DNA of 27,299 bases from an uncultured Lachnospiraceae bacterium. GTDB lineage: Bacteria > Bacillota > Clostridia > Lachnospirales > Lachnospiraceae. Below are positions 21,604 through 27,299 of this stretch, in pieces. Location: contig CACWUI010000020.1 of the NCBI GenBank assembly GCA_902764045.1, positions 1 through 27,299 on the forward strand, written 5' to 3'. A program made the translations under genes and the position numbers. The notes below the pieces were generated by a model. The model did not search any database. It was not told where the DNA came from and worked only from the letters and a program-made list of their open reading frames with translations. Each line of letters starts with the position of its first letter. Positions within the stretch are counted from its first letter, which is position 1.

Positions 21604-23346
21604 TTGACACAGACACAAACAGGATATCCATCCAAAGACAAGCCCTGGCTTAAATTTTTTAACGAAGAAGATCTGAAGGATCCCATGCCGAGATGCACGG
21701 TTTTTGAGAGCATCTATAACAATAATAAGGACTATGCAAAAAATAATGCATTGAATTATTTCGGAAACAAGATCAGCTTTGAGAAGTTGTTTTCATTCGT
21801 TGACAAATGTACAAGATCCCTGCGAAAGATCGGTATAAAACGGGGAGACTGTGTAACTCTGTGCACGGCAGGCGTGCCTGAGGCGATATATATCGTTCTG
21901 GCCTGCAGCCGTATCGGCGCCATAGCCAATTTTATCAATCCTCTTTTTTCAAAGGAGCAGATCAGAGACAGGATAAATGAGACCAACGCTGACTGGATCT
22001 TTATCTTAGACGAGATATACCAGTATATTGAAGACTCCATTCCTGAGCTCTGTGTAAATAACGTTGTCATAATCCCTGTCACCAACTCTGTGCCTGCCCT
22101 GGCTTCAAAGCTTCTTTATATGAAGAGCAAGGCCAGAAAGCTTTTAAAGACGGTACATAATAAGACTATCTTTTCTTATAACGAATTTGCGGAAATGGGT
22201 GCAGACTTTACGGGAGAGCTTGATTCTCCATACGAAAAAGACACCCCGGTAGTCATGGTATATTCCTCCGGTTCTACCGGTGCATCAAAAGGTATCCTTC
22301 TTACCAATGACGGTATAAATGCCATTATCCACAATCACAAAAGGGATGTTTTCTATGAGAGGAGATCTGATACATTCTTGTCTATGATCCCCGTATGGTT
22401 TTCCACCGGTATAGTACTGTCCATTCTCATGCCGCTGGCTCACGGGGTCTGCGTGATCCCCGAGCCGCAGTTCAGCAAGGAAAGCTTTGCAAAGGATCTC
22501 AAAAAATATAAGCCCACTGCCGCTCTTACGGCCACCAGTCTTTGGATTTATGTGTGCACATCAGAGGAGACAAAGGATATAGATCTGTCAAATATGATCT
22601 ATCCTGCTACCGGCGGTGAGAAGATCTCCAAAAAAGATGAGGTCATGATAAATGAGTTCTTCCATTCCCATGGCTGTAAAGTTGATCTTATAAAAGGCTA
22701 CGGAATGTGCGAGCTGGGAAGCGAGGTGACCGGTACCATTGAGGCGGAGGGCTATAAGACTAAGCTCGGCAGTGCCGGCTATCCCATACTGAATTCCATC
22801 GTCAGCGCCTTTGATATAAAGACAAATGAAGAACTCAAATACGGAGAGCACGGCGAGATCCGCGTCTGCTCACCCTCACATATGAAGGGATATTATAAGA
22901 ACCCGGAGGCTACCGAAAAATACTTTTGGACCGATAAAGACGGCATCACCTGGGGCTGTACAGGTGATATAGGTTATGTGGACGAGGACGGCGAGGTGTT
23001 TGTCCTGGGAAGAGCTACGGACTCTTATAAGCGTGAGAACGGCGAAACCGTATACTTATTTGACATAGAAGACGTTATCATTGATGAAGAGACCGTCAAC
23101 CAGTGCAAAGTCGTGGATATAAAAGAAGACGGAAAGACCCGTCTTGTGGCGCATATCGTATTTAAGACCGGCACCGAAGATCCCGGATCGATAATACGAA
23201 AGATCGATCTTCAGCTCAAATCTGAACTTCCCGAATATATGATCCCGGATTACTACAAGATCCGGGAGGCAATGCCGGTCCATCCCAACGGAAAGCGGGA
23301 TGCGGAGGCTTTAAGAAACGACCGGGAAGACTTTATCAAAGCATAA
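21604..23346 (+). CDS. acyl-CoA synthetase-like adenylate-forming ligase
   Basis: This 580-residue enzyme activates a carboxylic acid with ATP to an acyl-adenylate. Core motifs are in place: the P-loop VYSSGSTGASKGI (219-231), the GYGMCELGS block (365-373), TGDIGYVDEDGEVFVLGR (453-470) and the C-terminal PNGKRD with the catalytic Lys564. In most relatives the last step transfers the acyl group to CoA or a carrier. The pocket does not name the substrate. The TTG at 21604-21606 is chosen: GAGGGG is seven bases upstream and the protein has the usual length. It stands alone between divergent promoters and a terminator. Confidence 0.9.
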   Translation: MTQTQTGYPSKDKPWLKFFNEEDLKDPMPRCTVFESIYNNNKDYAKNNALNYFGNKISFEKLFSFVDKCTRSLRKIGIKRGDCVTLCTAGVPEAIYIVLACSRIGAIANFINPLFSKEQIRDRINETNADWIFILDEIYQYIEDSIPELCVNNVVIIPVTNSVPALASKLLYMKSKARKLLKTVHNKTIFSYNEFAEMGADFTGELDSPYEKDTPVVMVYSSGSTGASKGILLTNDGINAIIHNHKRDVFYERRSDTFLSMIPVWFSTGIVLSILMPLAHGVCVIPEPQFSKESFAKDLKKYKPTAALTATSLWIYVCTSEETKDIDLSNMIYPATGGEKISKKDEVMINEFFHSHGCKVDLIKGYGMCELGSEVTGTIEAEGYKTKLGSAGYPILNSIVSAFDIKTNEELKYGEHGEIRVCSPSHMKGYYKNPEATEKYFWTDKDGITWGCTGDIGYVDEDGEVFVLGRATDSYKRENGETVYLFDIEDVIIDEETVNQCKVVDIKEDGKTRLVAHIVFKTGTEDPGSIIRKIDLQLKSELPEYMIPDYYKIREAMPVHPNGKRDAEALRNDREDFIKA

Positions 23347-23347
23347 C

Positions 23348-23382
23348 AAAAGGGGCTTGCTATTTGATCAGGCCCCTTTTTT
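23348..23382. terminator. bidirectional terminator
   Basis: AAAAGGGGC (23348-23356) pairs with GCCCCTTTT (23372-23380), extended by three more pairs to a 12-bp stem with a 9-nt loop and T-runs on both strands. It ends the ligase gene and, in reverse, the tetR gene. Confidence 0.85.
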
Positions 23383-23453
23383 CAAGCGTCAAATTACCTC
23401 AAACAGCGCTTTTCGACAATTAACTTACTGCCCCGGCTTCTCCTGTAATCTGA

Positions 23454-23990
23454 TCACCCTTTCCCGTAATCCGAAAGGTGAAGCAGCAGTTCTTCTATCT
23501 GCGCCGGCTCTTCCACGCATCCGGAAGCCACCCATTCTCTTATCAGCGCAAATCCTCCGTTATACTCATAGATCCTCATATACTCATTTTGTCTTTCTGT
23601 AAATCTGTCATCGTAATTTTGCTCAGCAAAATACCGCAACGCAGGCATGTCGAATATCCGGTGGACGAAATCCGCATCCGCATTCAACACTATGATCACG
23701 TAAATCTCTTCCTTCCTCTCTTTCAGGAATTCCAAAAACCTGCATATTCCCGTCCTGCCTTTTTCCTTTTCAAATGTAAGCATCTCCAGGGCCGCCGTGA
23801 AAAAGTCCTGTTCGATCTCGGCGTACACATCAAACTGGCTGCCGTAATGCTTATAAAATGTGGAACGGTTTATACCTGCCGATTCGCAGAGTTCCCTAAC
23901 CGTAATCTTGTCTATCGATTTTTCATAAAGCAGCTTTATAAGAGATTCCTTAAGAAGCATTTTTGTGATCCGCACTCTTTGATTTTCCAT
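23454..23990 (-). CDS. TetR/AcrR-family transcriptional regulator
   Basis: This 178-residue protein starts with a typical TetR helix-turn-helix: LLYEKSIDKITVRELCESAG then INRSTFYKHYGSQFDVY (about 20-58). The C-terminal ligand-binding part is short and resembles the dihydroxyacetone-kinase-regulator-like (TetR_C_7/8) group often found next to MMPL exporters in clostridia. The ATG at 23988-23990 has AAAGGAG upstream. It is transcribed away from the exporter gene with about 160 bp between them, which contain a palindrome and TGTTTA half-sites. Repression of the exporter until an inducer binds is the natural model; it is inferred. Confidence 0.92.
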   Translation of the reverse strand: MENQRVRITKMLLKESLIKLLYEKSIDKITVRELCESAGINRSTFYKHYGSQFDVYAEIEQDFFTAALEMLTFEKEKGRTGICRFLEFLKERKEEIYVIIVLNADADFVHRIFDMPALRYFAEQNYDDRFTERQNEYMRIYEYNGGFALIREWVASGCVEEPAQIEELLLHLSDYGKG

Positions 23991-24021
23991 ATGTACTCCT
24001 TTTCAACACATTGTCCATAAA

Positions 24022-24113
24022 TGTTTACTCAACACCAAAACATCATGCTTTGTTTACTACACATCTTTTTAAAATAAACAGTCTGTTGCTTTTATGGTTG
24101 TTTAAAGTATAAT
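24022..24113 (+). promoter_or_regulatory. exporter promoter with candidate TetR operator
   Basis: TTGCTT (24086-24091), 16 bp, TATAAT (24108-24113) reads toward the MMPL gene. The palindrome AACAGTCTGTT (24077-24087) overlaps the -35. TGTTTA half-sites occur at 24022, 24051 and 24099, and inverted (TAAACA) at 24075. The last two form a 6-bp inverted repeat centred on the -35. Such a site would let the TetR protein block the exporter promoter. Confidence 0.6.
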
Positions 24114-24149
24114 ATTTATTAAGAAAAATGTCTATAAGAGGAACCTGCC

Positions 24150-26717
24150 ATGTCAAAATTTGCGGCATTTATGATACGATTCCGTATCCCCATACTTATC
24201 GCAATACTGGCCTTTACGGGTCTGTGTGCTTTTTTAATGCCTCATGTAAATATAAACAAAGACATGACAAAGTACCTTTCCGACTCCTCTCCGATGAAGC
24301 AGGGTCTGGACCTTATGGATAAGGAATTCCCGGACAATGAGGACGAATACTACATCCGCCTTATGCTTAAGGACGTACCCGCTGACAAAAAAACAGAGAT
24401 AAAGAAACAGATCAAAGACATGGAAAATGTCAGTAGCATTTCCTACAAGACAGACGATGACGAGTACAACAAAGACAATTACACCCTTTACGAAATATCC
24501 ACGGAATACGACTACGGAACCCCGCAGGAAACAGCCATAGAAAAGGAGCTGGCCCAAAACTATAAAGAATATGACCCGGTAGTGGAAAACTTAAGCGATG
24601 AGGTGTCTCTTGCCCCTTATCTTATTATTTCGGTCGCCGTAGTGCTGATAGTAATAATGTTCATAATGAGCGGCTCCTGGTTTGAACCCATTATCGTTCT
24701 GACCGTGATCGGCTTATCAATCCTTGTAAATATGGGCACCAATTTCTTCCTGCCCTCTGTTTCCAATACAACCCACGCCATTGCCTCAGTGCTGCAGCTT
24801 GTTCTCTCACTGGATTATTCTGTGATACTGATGAACCGTTACCGGCAGAAACGGGCGGAAAATGATGATAAGATAAGCGCCATGACAGACGCTTTTTCCT
24901 CAGCATTCCCTTCTATACTGAGCAGCGCCCTTACTACTTTTGTGGGACTTCTTATGCTCTGCTTCATGCAGTATAAGATCGGCACAGACTTAGGCATCGT
25001 TCTGGCAAAGGGCGTAGCCTGCAGCCTGCTCTGCATTTTTACCATGCTGCCGGCATTTATAATCTTTTCAGATAAGATCCTTACAAAAACGAAGAAGCCC
25101 TCACCGAAGATCCCCATGGGCTGGCTTGCGACTTTCAGCAGTAAGCTTCGCTACGCCCTCCCTGCTATCTTTGCGGGATTGTTCATCCTCTTCTTCTTTT
25201 TACAGCGCCTTACCCCCATCTCATTTGACGGCACCCCTGACCGCACCATAGCCAAGACCTTTCCCGAAAACAACAGGCTTGTGGTCCTCTACAATAACAA
25301 AGACGCTGCAAATGTAATCTCCCTTCAGGAGGAGATAGAAAAGATCCCGGGAGTATCCTCCACAGCCAGCTTCGAATCCACTCTGGGCAAAAAACGTGAT
25401 CCTGAGGATATGCTGGATTTCCTTGGCGACATGGACTCAGACGTGGATATGGATGTGTCGGATATGCGTCTTATGTATTATGATTATTTCAAAAACGGTG
25501 AGGCCCCTTCCATAAAAATAGCCGATCTCTTTACATACATAAATGATGATCTGCTTACAAAAGAGAAATATGCTGATGATATGGACGATGACATAAAGGA
25601 AAATATCGTTTCCATGGTTAAACTCTCTGATAAAGAAGCACTTACCCTGCCACGCTCATACAAAGACCTTTCCGACTATTTAAGAAGCCTTGCCACGGAT
25701 GAGGAAAAAGACTCTGACGAAATGTCCGTGGATGATATACGCCTCATGTATATGTACTACTTCTCAAAGCAGCCGGACTATACGCCGGGAAAAATGACCC
25801 TCAGGGAATTTGTTACATTTATACAGGAAGACGTGGCAAATGATGAGACAATTTCCTCTTATACGGATACTACTGACTTTTCAGAAATTGACAAAATGAA
25901 GCCCTACACAGATACGGCTCATATCACCACACCACAAACTCCCGGGCAGATCGCTACGGAGCTTTCCATGGATGCGTCACAGGCAGAAATGCTGGTAAGC
26001 CTTTACTACGGTCTTCCTGCGGCAGGAAGTTATACCATGGATATAAATAAACTGTTGGATTATCTTCAGACCGATGTAGCGGCCAACCCTCAATTTGCAG
26101 GCATGTTCACATCCGATTCTCTGGCACAGCTCTCCGGCGCCTCTGCCCTGGCAAAGCTTGCGGCGTCAGGACAAAAACTGCCTGCGGACCGTATGGCAGC
26201 GGCTCTGGGCATGACTGCAGAACAGGCCTATGGTGTGTACACCCTTTACGGTATGTTAAACGGCGTTCAGGATGTGGCTTTATCCCTTCCGGAATTCCTG
26301 GATTTTCTCACCGGAACGGTGATGACTAACCCTCAGTATTCTGCAGGTATAGACACCTCTGCGGCATCCGCCCTGAAATCATCCATGCCCCTGATAAATG
26401 CAGCGGCCACCGGCACACAGCTTGATGCGGCCACAGCAGCAAAGCTTCTGGGTATGAATGCCTCATCCATGACCACCCTCTATGCCCGCTCCTGCCGCCT
26501 GACAAAAGCGGAAAAGCGGACAGTCGTCTCTCAGATCGTAAACGACCCCCGGGTGCAGCGCCGCTGCCGCGCCTGCGCAGGAGGCCTGCCCGTCAATCTG
26601 CTCTGCGCGGTGCTGCGCAGCCGGCTTGTGGGCCTGAACCTCTTCGTTTTCCGGCTTGTGGCCTGGTGCGGGGAGCATCTGCCGCGGCTCTTCACCAAGC
26701 TTAAGCACAGGAAATAG
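24150..26717 (+). CDS. MMPL/RND-type exporter, truncated and chimeric
   Basis: The first half is a good MMPL exporter: TM1 (12-30), a periplasmic domain, TM2-6 (about 155-307) with the SSD-like signature VLSLDYSVILMNRYRQKR and TM7 (337-354). These proteins move lipids or drugs and normally have about 1000-1200 residues and twelve helices. Here the second six-helix domain is absent. The periplasmic loop (360-780) has four complete and one cut repeat of about 81 residues (near 436, 526, 606, 688, 769), each with a Y-rich helix then an 'L..FL...DV..NP.Y' helix. At about residue 780 the protein changes to a basic, Cys- and Arg-rich tail of 75 residues from GC-rich DNA. It cannot transport normally as it stands. 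Start ATG follows AGAGGA by seven bases. Confidence 0.85.
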   Translation: MSKFAAFMIRFRIPILIAILAFTGLCAFLMPHVNINKDMTKYLSDSSPMKQGLDLMDKEFPDNEDEYYIRLMLKDVPADKKTEIKKQIKDMENVSSISYKTDDDEYNKDNYTLYEISTEYDYGTPQETAIEKELAQNYKEYDPVVENLSDEVSLAPYLIISVAVVLIVIMFIMSGSWFEPIIVLTVIGLSILVNMGTNFFLPSVSNTTHAIASVLQLVLSLDYSVILMNRYRQKRAENDDKISAMTDAFSSAFPSILSSALTTFVGLLMLCFMQYKIGTDLGIVLAKGVACSLLCIFTMLPAFIIFSDKILTKTKKPSPKIPMGWLATFSSKLRYALPAIFAGLFILFFFLQRLTPISFDGTPDRTIAKTFPENNRLVVLYNNKDAANVISLQEEIEKIPGVSSTASFESTLGKKRDPEDMLDFLGDMDSDVDMDVSDMRLMYYDYFKNGEAPSIKIADLFTYINDDLLTKEKYADDMDDDIKENIVSMVKLSDKEALTLPRSYKDLSDYLRSLATDEEKDSDEMSVDDIRLMYMYYFSKQPDYTPGKMTLREFVTFIQEDVANDETISSYTDTTDFSEIDKMKPYTDTAHITTPQTPGQIATELSMDASQAEMLVSLYYGLPAAGSYTMDINKLLDYLQTDVAANPQFAGMFTSDSLAQLSGASALAKLAASGQKLPADRMAAALGMTAEQAYGVYTLYGMLNGVQDVALSLPEFLDFLTGTVMTNPQYSAGIDTSAASALKSSMPLINAAATGTQLDAATAAKLLGMNASSMTTLYARSCRLTKAEKRTVVSQIVNDPRVQRRCRACAGGLPVNLLCAVLRSRLVGLNLFVFRLVAWCGEHLPRLFTKLKHRK

Positions 26718-27299
26718 TTTTTAGGTAAACAATGATTAATAGATGACTGAGCGCTTAAACTTTGGTAAAATAAGTTTGGGGTGAGGTCATGAAAGGACAA
26801 ACGAATTTCACAGATGTAGAGTACAGCAATCGTAAGCGTAAGACCAAGCGGGAAGAGTTTCTTGAGTGCATGGATGAGATCACGCCGTGGGATGAAGTGG
26901 TGGCGATGATTGAGCCTTACTACTACCACAATCAGCGTGGGCGCAAAGCACGTGGGATCGAAACGATGTTTCGGATGTATCTACTCCAGACTTGGTACAA
27001 TCTTTCCGATGAAGCACTGGAAGATGCGATCTACGACAGCTATGCCATGCGGAAATTCATGCATCTGGACTTTCTGGAAGAAAGCGTGCCGGACGCAACG
27101 ACGCTGTGCAAATTCAGAAAAATCATCGTGGAGAACGGCTTGGCTCAGCGTTATTTTGAAGCTGTGAAGTCTTTCATGGAAGAACACGGCCGTATTATGC
27201 ACGGCGGAACCATTGTGGATGCAACCATCATCGATGCACCCAAATCTACTAAGAACGAAGAGAACAGCCGAGACCCGGAGATGCATCAGACGAAGAAAG
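26718..27299 (+). mobile_element. IS5-family insertion sequence, left part
   Basis: An IS5-family transposase gene runs off the right edge. The non-coding 70 bp before it, GATTAATAGATGACTGAGCG then CTTAAACTTTGG, is like the left ends of related elements, but the exact terminal inverted repeat and any target duplication cannot be set without the right end. The boundary given is the first base after the preceding stop codon. Confidence 0.6.
26789..27299 (+). CDS. IS5-family transposase (partial)
   Basis: An open frame begins with the ATG at 26789-26791, with GTGAGG just upstream, and continues past the window end, so 170 residues are visible. MKGQTNFTDVEYSNRKRKTK, EITPWDEVVAMIEPYY, RGIETMFRMYLLQTWYNLSD and DATTLCKFRK are the usual DUF772 N-terminal domain of IS5 transposases. 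MHGGTIVDATIIDAPKSTKN holds the first catalytic Asp of the DDE domain, and RDPEMHQTKK ends the visible part. The element would cut and paste or copy itself through this enzyme. It follows the broken exporter by 71 bp. Confidence 0.93.
   Translation, partial: MKGQTNFTDVEYSNRKRKTKREEFLECMDEITPWDEVVAMIEPYYYHNQRGRKARGIETMFRMYLLQTWYNLSDEALEDAIYDSYAMRKFMHLDFLEESVPDATTLCKFRKIIVENGLAQRYFEAVKSFMEEHGRIMHGGTIVDATIIDAPKSTKNEENSRDPEMHQTKK

Noticed and set aside
20858..21631. Longer flavodoxin-like protein starting at 21631
   Set aside because: The extra 52 residues would be translated from the promoter and the A17 tract (a lysine run); GGAGG fixes the start at 21475.
26463..26929. Minus-strand genes overlapping the exporter tail
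   Set aside because: They have no ribosome site or recognisable domain and arise from the GC-rich tail read in the other direction.

Overview
The window looks like a chromosomal stretch from a low-to-mid GC Firmicute, most likely a Clostridia of the Lachnospiraceae type. This is inferred from strong AGGAGG-like ribosome sites, extended -10 promoters (TGATAAAAT seen three times), an Opp/Dpp-type lipoprotein with a Gram-positive style lipobox, an AmmeMemoRadiSam cluster, and an RlmCD-type rRNA methylase with Fe-S cysteines. No tRNA, rRNA, CRISPR array or prophage was seen. Most genes are on the minus strand.

Layout. 1-420: the 3' end of a LysR-type regulator facing the broken start of an acyltransferase. 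427-5440: a five-gene Opp/Dpp/Nik-type ABC importer operon (binding lipoprotein, two permeases, two ATPases). 5637-7986: a radical SAM gene, an ArsC/Spx-like gene and endonuclease IV, ended by a near-perfect palindromic terminator. 8046-10590: an accessory patch with a P-loop kinase coupled to an internally deleted dihydrofolate reductase, a family-6 type deoxyinosine/uracil DNA glycosylase bracketed by two pairs of 33-bp-spaced repeats, a winged-helix gene fragment and a phd/doc toxin-antitoxin module. 10609-14286: cutA, a CrtO-like acyltransferase, a membrane-anchored XRE regulator with a zinc ribbon, a frameshifted alkyltransferase-like gene, a REP-like palindrome, a NUDIX hydrolase and a frameshifted AAA/DUF4143 ATPase. 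14372-16960: amrB-amrA-amrS plus crcB as one operon, divergent from a broken NUDIX gene (17101-17678). 17715-21475: sfsA, rlmCD, a nitroreductase and a flavodoxin-like reductase whose leader carries an A17 tract. 21604-23346: an acyl-adenylate ligase. 23454-26717: a TetR regulator divergent from an MMPL/RND exporter that has lost its second half and ends in a foreign GC-rich tail, immediately before an IS5-family element that runs off the window.

The strongest theme is gene erosion. At least six genes in 27 kb are deleted, frameshifted or chimeric, sitting among intact housekeeping genes. The items most worth a second look are the chimeric MMPL protein with its ~81-residue periplasmic repeats beside the IS, the A17 leader at a transcription start, the bracketed DNA glycosylase, and the coupling of a fluoride channel to the AmmeMemoRadiSam genes. 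No wholly new multi-gene system could be demonstrated from sequence alone.
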